Source: an uncultured Paracoccaceae bacterium (GTDB lineage Bacteria; Pseudomonadota; Alphaproteobacteria; Rhodobacterales; Rhodobacteraceae). From it: a stretch of 64,000 nt of DNA. Below, piece after piece: positions 44,386 through 54,520 of this stretch; position 1 is the stretch's first letter, and the number at the start of each line of letters is the position of its first letter. The position numbers and the translations under genes are program-made. Location: the NCBI GenBank assembly GCA_947499725.1, contig CANMPK010000001.1, forward strand, positions 992,001-1,056,000. The letters run 5' to 3'. The notes beneath the pieces are model-generated. The model made no database searches, was not told the origin of the DNA, and worked only from the letters and a program-made list of their open reading frames with translations.

Positions 44386-45167
44386 GCCGCATGTAACGGC
44401 GCAACCGCCGCCGGAGAGCGATCCCGCGCCCACTGTCGCGCCGCTGCGCCAAAGCTCTCAAACAAAGGCCGGCTTACCGGATCATCCCCTGCATTCCATT
44501 CCGGATGCCACTGCACCGACAAGGTATACCCTGGCGCATCCTTGATATAGATCGCCTCCGGCGTGCCATCCGGCGCAAGACCATCGATTACCACACGATC
44601 GCCAGCTTCTTTGATCCCCTGCCCGTGCAGCGTATTGGTCAGCACAGTCTGCTGCCCCATCACCCGATGAAACACACCACCCTCGGTGAAAGTCACATCA
44701 TGGCGCAGCTCAAACTTCTCTTCCAAAGTGCCATCCGGCGGCATGCGGTGGTTCATCCGCCCGGGCAAATCGCGAATTTCCGGATACAGACTGCCGCCCA
44801 TGGCCACGTTCACTTCTTGAAAGCCCCGACATACGCCCAGAAACGGCTGCCCCGCTTCGACACAGGCGCGCACCAAAGGCAAAACAACCGCATCCCGCGC
44901 GCGATCAAAGGTGCCATAAGCCTCAGTCGCCTGTTCGCCATATTCCTCCGGATGCACATTCGGACGCCCACCCGTCAGCAAAAACCCATCACATTGGGCC
45001 ATCAACTCTGCAACGGAGACCAAATCAGGGTCCGCTGGGATCAACAAAGGCATACAGCCAGAGACCTCAGCCACCGCATGGGTGTTCATCTGCCCCACAG
45101 CAAACACAGGATAATCATCGCTCAGGATGTTCTGGTTACCAATGATCCCAATTACCGGTCGTGTCAT
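44382..45167 (-). CDS. Class I glutamine amidotransferase-like hydrolase (PuuD/peptidase C26 type)
   Basis: This 261-aa protein resembles gamma-glutamyl-GABA hydrolase of putrescine degradation. The nucleophile cysteine sits in FLGVCRGFQEVNVAMGG (near residue 114), and the His-Glu of the triad in SVQWHPEW. No puuA-C genes adjoin it, so hydrolysis of gamma-glutamyl-GABA is a family-based guess. It lies on the same strand as the agmatine-deiminase-like gene, separated by a terminator. Confidence 0.82.
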   Translation of the reverse strand: MTRPVIGIIGNQNILSDDYPVFAVGQMNTHAVAEVSGCMPLLIPADPDLVSVAELMAQCDGFLLTGGRPNVHPEEYGEQATEAYGTFDRARDAVVLPLVRACVEAGQPFLGVCRGFQEVNVAMGGSLYPEIRDLPGRMNHRMPPDGTLEEKFELRHDVTFTEGGVFHRVMGQQTVLTNTLHGQGIKEAGDRVVIDGLAPDGTPEAIYIKDAPGYTLSVQWHPEWNAGDDPVSRPLFESFGAAARQWARDRSPAAVAPLHAA

Positions 45168-45242
45168 TCTGGGCCTTTCCTTACATCTTACAGATCAGAC
45201 TACACAGAAACCCACACAGCACCAGAGCCCATAAAGCGCAAA

Positions 45243-45266
45243 GGGCCGTGCGAATACGCACAGCCC
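45243..45266 (-). terminator. Terminator downstream of the GlcG-like gene
   Basis: On the minus strand GGGCTGTGCG (45257-45266) pairs with CGCACGGCCC (45243-45252), one G-U pair, loop TATT, followed by a T-rich stretch. It lies 28 bases past the stop of the GlcG-like gene. Confidence 0.7.
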
Positions 45267-45293
45267 CTGCAAAATCGTGTAACTGCCTAAAGC

Positions 45294-45722
45294 TTAGTCT
45301 TCGCCGGTCAAGCCAGCCGCGGCGATCCCCGCCAATGCCACTTCTGCATCATTGTCAGAGCTGTCACCGGTCACGCCAACCGCACCAATCACATTGTCTT
45401 TCTTGTCACGCACCAACACGCCGCCTGGCACTGGGATTTGCTGCCCGCCATACACACCGTTCACCGCCGCCATGAAATAAGCCTGCTGCTCTGCACGCGC
45501 CATCTGCGCGCGGCCAGCCATGCCCAGCATAACCGCACCATGCGCTTTACCATGCGCGATCCCGAAACGACCCGGAGGCGCCGTATCTTCGCGTTCAAAC
45601 GCAATCACATGTCCGCCTGCATCCACAACCACGATAGACAAAGGCTTCAGCTCCATCTCGCGGCCTTTTTCCAGCGCCTTGCGAATAATCGTGCGCGCCT
45701 TGCGCAAATTGATCTCTGCCAT
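45294..45722 (-). CDS. GlcG/HbpS family (heme-binding-like) protein
   Basis: This 142-aa protein has the GlcG/HbpS pattern: LRKARTIIRKALEKGREMELKP, then LSIVVVDAGGHVIAFEREDTAPPGRFG, and a C-terminal VPGGVLVRDKKDNVIGAVGVTGDSSDND block. In E. coli the homologue GlcG is encoded in the glycolate operon next to glcB. Here glcB is two genes upstream on the same strand. Some members bind heme, others probably sense small molecules; function here is not known. Confidence 0.87.
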   Translation of the reverse strand: MAEINLRKARTIIRKALEKGREMELKPLSIVVVDAGGHVIAFEREDTAPPGRFGIAHGKAHGAVMLGMAGRAQMARAEQQAYFMAAVNGVYGGQQIPVPGGVLVRDKKDNVIGAVGVTGDSSDNDAEVALAGIAAAGLTGED

Positions 45723-45758
45723 ACTGTCCTCTCCTGAAGGTCTTTTTCTCTTTCGGTT

Positions 45759-46829
45759 CTATATCATCGGCATCTGTTGAGTCGCGCAGTGTATTCCGCC
45801 ACCCAAATAGCCCAAAGCATCCACCTCTAAGGTGATAACCTCTCTCCCCGAGTAATGACGTGCAAACGCCTCTGCCGCAAGCGTATCTGTCCGCGCATCC
45901 CCAAAGGCCGGCGCAATCACCGCCCCATTACAGGCGTAGTAATTCACATACGAGGCCACAAATTCCTCATCCTGCACCCGCGCATCTCGCGGTTCAGGGA
46001 TCACATCCACCTCAAGCCCCGCCTGCAACAACGCCTTATGCGTGTCTTGCGCCGCTTGATGAAACGGATCATTCCGTGCGGGCTCCTCGGGCAGGTTCAT
46101 CAACACCCGCCCAGCACCCGTGAAACGCGCAAGGCTGTCGATGTGGTAATCGGTGATGTCCTGATCATACACGCCACGGCTCCAGATCATCTGGTCTGCC
46201 CCATAGGCCGCCAGCAAACGCGCCTCGATCTCATCGCGGCTCAGTGCAGGATTGCGATCCCGATGCACCCACGAGCTTTCATGCCCCATCAGCAGCCCAT
46301 GCCCATCGTGATCCACACCACCCGCTTCGCCAATCACGCCGCTTGGCACGACCTCAAGCCCCAAACGCTGCGCCACACGCTCAGCCACCCGCGCGTCATT
46401 GCGATGGGTTTGCTTATTTCCCCAGCCGTTAAACTGCAAATGGCTGACCACTAAGGCCCCATCGCGCACCGCAAACAAGGGGCCGCTATCACGGCACCAC
46501 AGGTCTTCTGTCGGAATGTCCCAAAGCTCTACGGCATCCGAAAGCTGCCGCCGCGCATCCCCATGCAAAGAGGCATCCGCCAACAAAACAACAGGCTCAA
46601 ACTGCGCAATGGTATTGGCAATCAAAGCAATCGCCGCCTGCGCCTCGTCCAATGCCCAGCGCGGGCGATAGACTTTGCGACTGTTGGGCCATTGCATAAA
46701 GGTGCGCACATGCGGCCCTTCCTCAGGCGGCACGTAAAGATCGCTGGTCTGACTCATCGCAGCCCTTCCGGTCAAAGGCAGCACGCCCAAAGCGCCCGCC
46801 ATTCCCTTTATGACACGACGTCGATCCAA
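45759..46829 (-). CDS. Agmatine deiminase family protein with Tat signal
   Basis: This 356-aa member of the porphyromonas-type peptidyl-arginine deiminase / agmatine deiminase family has the expected blocks: FMQWPNSRKVY near the N-terminus, LWCRDSGPLFAV, a GGVDHDGHG metal-like loop, and GGGIHCATQQMP at the end with Cys348 as nucleophile. The N-terminus reads DRRRVIKGMAGALGVLPLTG, a twin-arginine signal, so the enzyme is probably exported folded. The start lies three bases past the glcB stop. Agmatine would give N-carbamoylputrescine; another guanidine substrate is possible. Confidence 0.84.
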   Translation of the reverse strand: MDRRRVIKGMAGALGVLPLTGRAAMSQTSDLYVPPEEGPHVRTFMQWPNSRKVYRPRWALDEAQAAIALIANTIAQFEPVVLLADASLHGDARRQLSDAVELWDIPTEDLWCRDSGPLFAVRDGALVVSHLQFNGWGNKQTHRNDARVAERVAQRLGLEVVPSGVIGEAGGVDHDGHGLLMGHESSWVHRDRNPALSRDEIEARLLAAYGADQMIWSRGVYDQDITDYHIDSLARFTGAGRVLMNLPEEPARNDPFHQAAQDTHKALLQAGLEVDVIPEPRDARVQDEEFVASYVNYYACNGAVIAPAFGDARTDTLAAEAFARHYSGREVITLEVDALGYLGGGIHCATQQMPMI

Positions 46830-46832
46830 TCT

Positions 46833-48971
46833 CTAACCCGCCTTCAGTTCCAAACGACGCGCGTGCAGCACAGGTTCCGTATATCCCGAAGGCTGAACAC
46901 GCCCCTTAAACACGAGATCGCAAGCCGCCTGAAAGGCAATGCCCGAGAAATCCGGCGCCATCGGTTGATACCCCGCATCATGCGCGTTCTGCCCATCCAC
47001 AACAGCCGCCATCTTGCGCATGGCGCTCATCACGTCCTGCGCAGTCACCACGTCATGATGCAGCCAGTTCGCAATATGCTGCGAGCTGATCCGACAGGTC
47101 GCCCGATCCTCCATCAAGCCAACATCATTGATATCCGGCACCTTAGAGCACCCAACCCCATGATCGACCCAACGCACCACATAGCCCAGAATACCCTGCG
47201 CATTGTTTTCCACTTCACGCTGAATATCCTCGGCGCTCCAATCAGGGTTCACGGCCAATGGCATCTCTAGGATGTCATCCACCGCCGCACGACGCCCACC
47301 TTTGCGCAGCTTGTCCTGCACGGCCATCACATCCACCTTATGGTAATGCATCGCATGTAAAGTGGCCGCAGTGGGGCTCGGCACCCAAGCACAGGTTGCG
47401 CCAGCCTCGGGGTGTCCGATCTTCTGGGCAATCATGTCTTGCATCATATCGGGCATGGCCCACATGCCTTTCCCGATCTGCGCTTTCCCCTTCAGACCAC
47501 ATTCCAAACCAATATCCACGTTCAAGGCTTCATAGGCGGCAATCCAGCCTTCGCCTTTGATGGCATCCTTGCGCAGGAACGGCCCCGCTTCCATAGAGGT
47601 ATGGATCTCATCCCCAGTGCGATCCAAGAAACCCGTGTTAATGAACGCCACACGCCCTTTGGCCGCACGGATACATTCTTTCAGGTTTACAGAGGTCCGG
47701 CGTTCCTCATCCATGATCCCGATCTTCACCGTATGGGCAGGCAAGCCCAGCGCGTCTTCGACAAAGGCAAAGATCTTATCCGCAAAGGCAACCTCCGCAG
47801 GACCATGCATCTTAGGCTTCACGATATACACAGAGCCATGAACAGAGTTCCCACTCTCCCGCGCCAGATCATGCTTGGCAATCAGCACCGTGGTCAGCGC
47901 ATCCATCAAGCCTTCAAAGATTTCATTGCCATCTTTGTCCAGCACAGTGGGGTTGGTCATCAAATGCCCCACATTGCGCACCCATAGCAAAGCACGCCCC
48001 TTCAAAGTGCGCTCGGTTCCGGCTGTGGTCTTATACACAAGATCATCCGAGAGCTTACGGGTGATGGTCTTCCCCCCCTTCTCAAAGCTCTCTTCCAAAT
48101 CGCCTTTCATCAGCCCCAGCCAATTGGCGTAAGCTTGCACCTTCTCCTCAGAGTCCACACAGGCCACACTGTCTTCGCAATCCATAATGGCTGACACAGC
48201 GCTTTCCAGAATAACATCCGCAATCCCCGCAGGGTCAGAGCCACCAATCGGATGGTTCGGATTGATCACCACACGGATATGCAGCCCATTCTTCACAAAG
48301 ATAATCTGCGAGAGGTCTTCCGTAATGCCGCGGAACTGCTGCGGACGCTTCAAAGCAAAGGCGCCATCCGCGGTAACTGCAACAAACTGACCCTTCTGAA
48401 AGTCAAAGCCCTTGGCATCCGCCCAAGCACAGCCATCAAAAGGCACAACCTCATCCAAATGCGCCTTCGCCGCAGCAACCACACGCGCCCCGCGGTCGGC
48501 ATCATATCCGGCACCCTCAGGCGCATCGCCCAGCGCATCGGTGCCATAGAAGGCATCATACAAAGACCCCCACCGCGCATTCGCCGCATTCAGCGCATAG
48601 CGCGCGTTGGTCACAGGCACCACTAGCTGCGGACCTGGCACCAAAGCAATCTCAGGATCAACGTTCTGGGTTTCGACCTCAAAGTCCTCCCCCTCAGGCA
48701 GCAGATACCCAATCTCTTGCAAGAACGCCTTATAGGCCGCCGCATCATGGGCCTGGCCTTTGTTCGAAACATGCCACGCGTCAATCTTCGCCTGAATATC
48801 CTCACGCGTTTGCAGCAAAGCGCGGTTCTCTGGGCCAAACTCATGCGCCAGTGTACTTAGGGCATTCCAAAAGGCCTCAGCCTCTACCCCAGTCCCAGGC
48901 AAAGCCTTCTCTTCGATAAAGGCCGCATAGTCCGCCGCCACCTGAAGCCCAGCTTTTTCAAGACGTGTCAT
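46833..48971 (-). CDS. glcB: Malate synthase G
   Basis: The enzyme condenses glyoxylate and acetyl-CoA to malate. At 712 aa it has the full-length form with the central TIM-barrel inserts. The ATG at 48971 follows a GGGAGGA ribosome binding site; a longer frame upstream has a family-unlike tail. Characteristic blocks include [32 protein letters not shown] and [19 protein letters not shown]. It begins an apparent operon with the agmatine-deiminase-like and GlcG-like genes. Secure. Confidence 0.96.
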   Translation of the reverse strand: MTRLEKAGLQVAADYAAFIEEKALPGTGVEAEAFWNALSTLAHEFGPENRALLQTREDIQAKIDAWHVSNKGQAHDAAAYKAFLQEIGYLLPEGEDFEVETQNVDPEIALVPGPQLVVPVTNARYALNAANARWGSLYDAFYGTDALGDAPEGAGYDADRGARVVAAAKAHLDEVVPFDGCAWADAKGFDFQKGQFVAVTADGAFALKRPQQFRGITEDLSQIIFVKNGLHIRVVINPNHPIGGSDPAGIADVILESAVSAIMDCEDSVACVDSEEKVQAYANWLGLMKGDLEESFEKGGKTITRKLSDDLVYKTTAGTERTLKGRALLWVRNVGHLMTNPTVLDKDGNEIFEGLMDALTTVLIAKHDLARESGNSVHGSVYIVKPKMHGPAEVAFADKIFAFVEDALGLPAHTVKIGIMDEERRTSVNLKECIRAAKGRVAFINTGFLDRTGDEIHTSMEAGPFLRKDAIKGEGWIAAYEALNVDIGLECGLKGKAQIGKGMWAMPDMMQDMIAQKIGHPEAGATCAWVPSPTAATLHAMHYHKVDVMAVQDKLRKGGRRAAVDDILEMPLAVNPDWSAEDIQREVENNAQGILGYVVRWVDHGVGCSKVPDINDVGLMEDRATCRISSQHIANWLHHDVVTAQDVMSAMRKMAAVVDGQNAHDAGYQPMAPDFSGIAFQAACDLVFKGRVQPSGYTEPVLHARRLELKAG

Positions 48972-49143
48972 GTCTGTCCTCCCAATTCGTTGCGCAACAG
49001 GTAAGACAATCCGATTTATTTGACAAGTAAATTGGGTAAATAACCTTACCAATTTCAAATCACGCTACGGAAATCCAGCCCGCCGCTTGCAAATCGCTAT
49101 GCGATACAACACGTTCTACGCATTTAAGAGAAAGATCTATTAC

Positions 49144-49566
49144 ATGTTTGAAATTCCAAAGCGCCCCCCGACTTTCGCCCTCCTGTGTGTGATGGCCTTA
49201 GCGTCCTGCTCTGATCAGCAGGCGGCATCTAAAGAAGAGCGTCCACTCACCCATGCACAATTGCTGAATGCAGTGAATGGAAATACCTATCGGTATACTG
49301 GGCGCATTCTAGGGGCGCATTTCTCAGGCAGTATGACGTTCAACGAAAATCAAAATCTGTATGTTGAAACAGACAGCGGTCTGCCAGAGGGCGGGATTTG
49401 GCGCATAGCAGGCAACAAACTGTGCCTAAGGTTAGCGAACCTGAGACAGGGAAAAGAAAACTGTTTTACCATCAAGCCTGATGGCAAGAACGGCTATATC
49501 ACCTCACATGGGTTCACGATCTCGCCACCCCCATCTGAGAATGACGCTCGGACTGTGATCTATTAG
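49144..49566 (+). CDS. Putative lipoprotein
   Basis: This 140-aa protein has a signal peptide ending in the lipobox LASC with Cys22. The mature part is a small domain with GNTYRYTGRILGAHFSG, a glycine-rich middle, and two cysteines (KLCLRLAN and ENCFTIKPDG) that could form a disulfide. The start at 49144 gives a normal signal peptide; the frame extends upstream without one. It diverges from glcB over about 170 bases. The family is not recognised. Confidence 0.7.
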   Translation: MFEIPKRPPTFALLCVMALASCSDQQAASKEERPLTHAQLLNAVNGNTYRYTGRILGAHFSGSMTFNENQNLYVETDSGLPEGGIWRIAGNKLCLRLANLRQGKENCFTIKPDGKNGYITSHGFTISPPPSENDARTVIY

Positions 49567-49650
49567 AACGCGACGACGCGCACTTATACAGAACGCAGCC
49601 TTCCCAAACCAAACCGCTCTGCATTGCCCGCGCAGAGCCCAGCGCGCAGC

Positions 49651-50259
49651 CTAGGAAACAGGCTTGATCATCGTCAAAGCATGAGAGAACCCGAAGACTT
49701 TGCTCAGCACACCCAAGCTTTGCGTCCCCTGCGCCTCATACCCACGTCTTTCATACAAAGCCTTGGCACGCGGATTGGTATCAATCACGCCAAGCCGCAC
49801 ACGCGCCAGCCCTTCGGCACGCGCATGATCTTCAATCGCTTGCAATAAAGCACCGCCCACGCCCTGCCCTCTGGCATGGTCCTGTACAAAGATTCCGTCC
49901 ATCAACAGCGTGCCCTCTTCGCAAGGCCGTTCTAAAACACTCACCAACGCAGCCCGCACCAGCGCGCTGCCAAAACCATAGGCCGCAACAAGATCCGAAA
50001 AGCCGCCGCCCACAAATGCCCCCTCTGGGGTTTTAAACCCAGCCACCCCAAGAAAGGCCCCTGTCTCAGAAACCGCAGAGATGGCATGACTTGGTTCAAT
50101 CACCCGCTCAAAAAACGGGATCGCTTTGTCCACCGGTCCCAGCGGGTACCGCAACTTTCGCTCAAAAGCGGCCCAATACCCCTCAGCGGCCAGTCGAAGA
50201 TGCGCCTCCTCTAAACCCGCCCGAACATGAAAGCCCTGCGATGTTGGCACATGTGTCAT
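49651..50259 (-). CDS. GNAT-family N-acetyltransferase
   Basis: This 202-aa protein has the acetyl-CoA binding motif A as DGIFVQDHARGQGVGGALLQ (residues about 130-149), and the motif B region LGVIDTNPRAKALYERRGYE. The ATG at 50259 is supported by a GGAGGAG ribosome binding site; an in-frame ATG 36 bases upstream is less likely. The substrate is unknown. It diverges from pepN. Confidence 0.88.
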   Translation of the reverse strand: MTHVPTSQGFHVRAGLEEAHLRLAAEGYWAAFERKLRYPLGPVDKAIPFFERVIEPSHAISAVSETGAFLGVAGFKTPEGAFVGGGFSDLVAAYGFGSALVRAALVSVLERPCEEGTLLMDGIFVQDHARGQGVGGALLQAIEDHARAEGLARVRLGVIDTNPRAKALYERRGYEAQGTQSLGVLSKVFGFSHALTMIKPVS

Positions 50260-50385
50260 GGTATCTCCTCCAAGTGATGTAATCGATATGGGCACAGAGG
50301 ATTGAAATGCAATTCACACGCATTTCCCTTGCAGCCCCCTGCCCACGCAGTACACCTATCCCTAACAACATATACGGAGCCCCCT

Positions 50386-52932
50386 ATGCGCGATGCAGCC
50401 CCCCAAACCATTTACCTTAAGGACTACACCCCCTTTGGCTATCTGATCGACGGGGTGTCCCTGACCTTCAAACTGCACCCAACCAAAACGCGCGTGCTCT
50501 CTCGTATCCAGTTCCGTCCAAACCCAGACGCAACAGACACCACATTCTTCCTACACGGTGAAGAGCTTACCCTGATCTCCGCCAAGATCGACGGGCAAGC
50601 CATTACGCCCACTGTCACAGAAGAAGGCCTGACCGCCGAAGCGCCCAACGCACCGTTTGTGTTTGAAGCCGAGGTGGAAATCTCCCCCTCCACCAACACC
50701 GCGCTCGAAGGGCTGTATATGTCAAACGGCATGTACTGCACCCAATGCGAGGCCGAGGGCTTCCGCAAAATCACCTACTATCCAGATCGCCCAGACGTCA
50801 TGGCCACCTTTGATGTGCGCATCGAAGGGCAAGAACCGGTGCTTCTGTCCAACGGCAACCCAGCCGGTACAGGCGAAGGCTTCGCAGAATGGTCTGACCC
50901 ATGGAAGAAACCCGCTTACCTCTTTGCGCTCGTCGCAGGTGACCTCATCAACCACGCGGGCCAGTTCACAACCAAGTCCGGCAAGGATGTCGAGCTGAAC
51001 ATCTACGTACGCCCGGGCGATGAAGACAAATGCGCCTTTGGCATGCAGGCGTTGATCGACTCCATGAAATGGGACGAAGAGGTCTACGGCCGCGAATACG
51101 ACCTCGACATTTTCAACATCGTCGCCGTGGATGACTTCAACATGGGCGCAATGGAAAACAAAGGGCTGAACATCTTCAACTCTTCCTGCGTGCTCGCCTC
51201 CCAAACCACCTCCACCGATGCAGACTTTGAACGCATCGAGGCGATCATTGCCCACGAATACTTCCACAACTGGACCGGCAACCGCATCACCTGCCGCGAT
51301 TGGTTCCAGCTCTGCCTCAAAGAAGGCCTCACCGTCTTCCGCGACGCGCAGTTCACATCTGACATGCGCTCAGAGCCAGTGAAACGCATCGACGACGTCA
51401 TCGCCCTCCGCGCGCGCCAGTTCCCAGAAGACCAAGGCCCCCTCTCGCACCCCGTGCGTCCAGAGCAATTCCAAGAGATCAACAACTTCTACACCGCCAC
51501 CGTCTACGAAAAAGGCGCAGAGGTGATCGGCATGCTCAAAACCCTCGTGGGGCATGATGCCTATTACAAAGCGCTCGACCTGTACTTTGATCGCCACGAC
51601 GGCGACGCGGCCACCATCGAAGACTGGATTCAGGTCTTTGAAGACAGCACAGGCCGCGATCTGTCTCAGTTCAAACGCTGGTACAGCCAATCCGGCACCC
51701 CAAAAGTTACGGCCACTGAAGAGTGGGACGGCAGCACCTTCACACTGACCCTAAGCCAATCCACCGCCCCCACACCGGGCCAAGATGTCAAAGATCCCCG
51801 CGTGATCCCTGTCGCGGTGGGCCTGCTCTCCCCAGAAGGCACAGAAACCCACCCAACCCAAATCCTAGAGCTCACACAAGACACGCAGTCTTTCACCTTC
51901 GAAAACCTGCCAGCGCGCCCGATCCCATCCATCCTGCGCGGCTTCTCTGCCCCTGTGATGCTAGAGCAAGACATCGACAACACCCGTCGCGCCTTCTTGC
52001 TGGCCCATGACACCGACAGCTTCAACCGCTGGCAGGCCGCCCAAGACCTCGCCCGCGACACGCTTCTGTCTATGATCGAGGGCGGCGCGCCAAACCAAGG
52101 CTACCTAGACGGGCTTAAGGCTGTGATCAGCGACACCAGCCTCGATCCGGCTTACCGATCCCTGATGATCGATCTGCCAAGCGAATCCGAATTGGCGGGC
52201 CTCATTGCCGACCAAGGCGGCACACCAGACCCAGATCACATCCACACCGCCCACAAGGCCCTACGCAAAGCGCAAGCTGAAACCCTGCGCGACCTTCTGC
52301 CAAACCTCTATGCAGATAACACGCCCACCGGCCCCTACGCGCCAGACGCCACAGGCGCAGGGCAACGCAGCCTCAAGAACACCGCCTTGGCGCTTATGGC
52401 CAAACTGGATGACACCACGCGCGCCCAAACCCAGTTTGAGACCGCAGACAACATGACAGACCAGCTCGCCGCCCTCGCGCAGCTTGTCCCTACGGACAAC
52501 GGCCCTCAGGCAACCGAGGCGTTTTACACCCAATGGCAAGCCGACCGTCTGGTGATCAACAAATGGTTCTCGCTGCAAATCGTGAAAGCCGCCCCAGACA
52601 AAGCCGCAGACGTCGCCCGCGCGCTCACGCAGCACCCTGACTTTGACATGAAGAACCCCAACCGCTTCCGCGCCACTCTGGGCGCATTGGCGGGCAACCA
52701 CGCGGGGTTCCACCACGCCAGCGGCGCTGGCTACGAACTGCTCGCAGACTTCCTGATCAAACTCGACCCTCTGAACCCGCAAACCACGGCCCGCATGTGT
52801 ACCGCCTTCCAAACATGGAAACGCTACGATGCCACCCGCCAAGCCAAGGCCAAAGCACAACTCCAGCGCATCTTGGCAACCGAAGGCCTCAGCAAAGACA
52901 CCACCGAAATGGTGACACGCATTTTGGGCTAA
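50386..52932 (+). CDS. pepN: Aminopeptidase N
   Basis: This M1-family zinc metallopeptidase (848 aa) trims N-terminal residues from peptides. The substrate-binding GAMEN motif is at 254-258, and zinc ligands form HExxH-x18-E (H290, H294, E313, catalytic Glu291). The C-terminal half shows the helical armadillo-like domain of the family. The start at 50386 (MRDAAPQTIYLKDYTP) has an ACGGAG site; an 84-base upstream in-frame extension is not family-like. A 10-bp hairpin lies 15 bases past the stop. Confidence 0.96.
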   Translation: MRDAAPQTIYLKDYTPFGYLIDGVSLTFKLHPTKTRVLSRIQFRPNPDATDTTFFLHGEELTLISAKIDGQAITPTVTEEGLTAEAPNAPFVFEAEVEISPSTNTALEGLYMSNGMYCTQCEAEGFRKITYYPDRPDVMATFDVRIEGQEPVLLSNGNPAGTGEGFAEWSDPWKKPAYLFALVAGDLINHAGQFTTKSGKDVELNIYVRPGDEDKCAFGMQALIDSMKWDEEVYGREYDLDIFNIVAVDDFNMGAMENKGLNIFNSSCVLASQTTSTDADFERIEAIIAHEYFHNWTGNRITCRDWFQLCLKEGLTVFRDAQFTSDMRSEPVKRIDDVIALRARQFPEDQGPLSHPVRPEQFQEINNFYTATVYEKGAEVIGMLKTLVGHDAYYKALDLYFDRHDGDAATIEDWIQVFEDSTGRDLSQFKRWYSQSGTPKVTATEEWDGSTFTLTLSQSTAPTPGQDVKDPRVIPVAVGLLSPEGTETHPTQILELTQDTQSFTFENLPARPIPSILRGFSAPVMLEQDIDNTRRAFLLAHDTDSFNRWQAAQDLARDTLLSMIEGGAPNQGYLDGLKAVISDTSLDPAYRSLMIDLPSESELAGLIADQGGTPDPDHIHTAHKALRKAQAETLRDLLPNLYADNTPTGPYAPDATGAGQRSLKNTALALMAKLDDTTRAQTQFETADNMTDQLAALAQLVPTDNGPQATEAFYTQWQADRLVINKWFSLQIVKAAPDKAADVARALTQHPDFDMKNPNRFRATLGALAGNHAGFHHASGAGYELLADFLIKLDPLNPQTTARMCTAFQTWKRYDATRQAKAKAQLQRILATEGLSKDTTEMVTRILG

Positions 52933-52947
52933 GCCCAACCACACCTC

Positions 52948-52977
52948 TCCCTAAGGGTGATTCATTGCCCTTAGGGA
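52948..52977 (+). terminator. Hairpin downstream of pepN
   Basis: TCCCTAAGGG (52948-52957) pairs perfectly with CCCTTAGGGA (52968-52977), loop ten bases. There is no T-run after it, so it may be a weak terminator or mRNA-protecting stem. Confidence 0.5.
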
Positions 52978-53198
52978 AGACAACGCGCAAAACCTTTCAA
53001 CCCCGCTGAAAAGTTTAAATTTTTATTAACTGTCGCGCATTTGAGAACAATTTGAAGTGAATTGGGCAGATTCCAAGCCCATCCTCAAACAATCGCCCAA
53101 ATCTATCCAGCAATGGTCCGCGTCTTTCCCCCCACGCGCCCCTTTGCCGCCCCATTTCGAAACGAAAACTGTCTCCAAGAAATACGGAGCCAGCATCT

Positions 53199-54500
53199 AT
53201 GTCTGCCAAATTTAAATCTTTCGCGATCAAGCAACGACTGCCAGAACCAGTCAAAGCCATATTGCGCAAGTTTTCCACGCCGCGTGATGCGGCGCCTTTG
53301 GCTTTCCTTCCATCCTCCAACGTATCCACCGCGGAACTGGTCGATCGTATCAAAATCCCAGTGAACAACGCCTCCCTGCGCCTGAAAAGCGACAGCGAGA
53401 AACGCGAGCACGGCCAATTCCTCGCCCGTCAAGAATTCTGGGAGAAGCTCTCCGCCGAAATCCGCGACGCCGACCAAAACCGCGAACGCACTTCCCAAGG
53501 CACCCCAGTGGCAGACCTTCTGGTCTTCGGCGCCCGTGCAGATGTGGTTTCTGCCGCAGAACACGCGCTGCTTCACGGCAAGCCCGCACCAGAATCCAAC
53601 TTCTTTGAAGGCGTAGAAGCACTCGAAGACATCCTTAAAGAATACCCAGATGACTACGCCATCGCCCTGATCCTCGCCCATATGCATATCGACATCGGCT
53701 GGGCATGGCGCGGCACCGCTCCAGAAAACGAAATCGAGCATCGCAACCGCGAAGCCTTCAAAGTGCATTTCACCCGCGCGGCTGAAATCCTTGATCAATT
53801 CTGCGCCCACGAGCTGAACTCCCCAGCCCTCTCCGCAGCACGCTGCGCGCTTCTGCCGGGTATCGAACACCCAGCCGACCGCATTGCCGACGATTTTGAA
53901 GACCTGATCGACCTAGATCCGAAAAACCCACGCCACATGCGCGCCCTTGGCACCTATATGCTGCCACGCTGGTTCGGCTCTTACGAAGCGCTGGATCTTC
54001 AAGCCCGCCGTACCGCCGCCCGCACCTATGATCTGTGGGGCGCAGGCGCTTACACGTGGGTCTGGTTTGATGCGATCTTGTCCGACCCAAACAGCCTCGA
54101 TCACCTAGACACCGACTATTTCATGGATGGCGTCTTTGAAATCCTGCAAAACCGCCCAGACCAAGCCACGGCGAACTTGATTGCCGCGCAGCTCTACTGC
54201 GCATGGCAAGCCAGCCAGCAAACCGCCCGTGAAAACGGCGCGGACAGCACGCAAGCGGACGCATTGCGCACCGCCTTTGAAACCGTGGTGCAAAATAACC
54301 TACGCGAAGTACACCCATTGATCTGGGGCCATGCCCAACTTGGCTTTGACAACGGCGCCCGCAGCATTTCCATTGAACGCCTTGCGCAAAAAGGCCGCGA
54401 TCTGGCAATGAACGCCGTCGCGCAACCCTTCATGAAGCTTCTCGAAGAAGGCATCACCGTGCATTTCGGCCCAGACGGGATCACCGAAATCCAGCCATAA
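53199..54500 (+). CDS. Uncharacterised helical protein
   Basis: This 433-aa protein is rich in Ala, Leu and Glu, and no domain is recognised. From about residue 120 it reads like a helical-repeat protein (FFEGVEALEDILKEYPDDYAIALILAHMHIDIGWAW, later DFEDLIDLDPKNPRHMRALGTYMLP), in the style of tetratricopeptide proteins. Tryptophan and aspartate residues are frequent in the middle. No signal peptide or membrane segment is present. It is followed after 20 bases by a 125-aa gene and then a terminator, so the two probably form a unit behind pepN. Confidence 0.75.
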   Translation: MSAKFKSFAIKQRLPEPVKAILRKFSTPRDAAPLAFLPSSNVSTAELVDRIKIPVNNASLRLKSDSEKREHGQFLARQEFWEKLSAEIRDADQNRERTSQGTPVADLLVFGARADVVSAAEHALLHGKPAPESNFFEGVEALEDILKEYPDDYAIALILAHMHIDIGWAWRGTAPENEIEHRNREAFKVHFTRAAEILDQFCAHELNSPALSAARCALLPGIEHPADRIADDFEDLIDLDPKNPRHMRALGTYMLPRWFGSYEALDLQARRTAARTYDLWGAGAYTWVWFDAILSDPNSLDHLDTDYFMDGVFEILQNRPDQATANLIAAQLYCAWQASQQTARENGADSTQADALRTAFETVVQNNLREVHPLIWGHAQLGFDNGARSISIERLAQKGRDLAMNAVAQPFMKLLEEGITVHFGPDGITEIQP

Positions 54501-54520
54501 GCGGCGAAAAGGTCCTTAAC

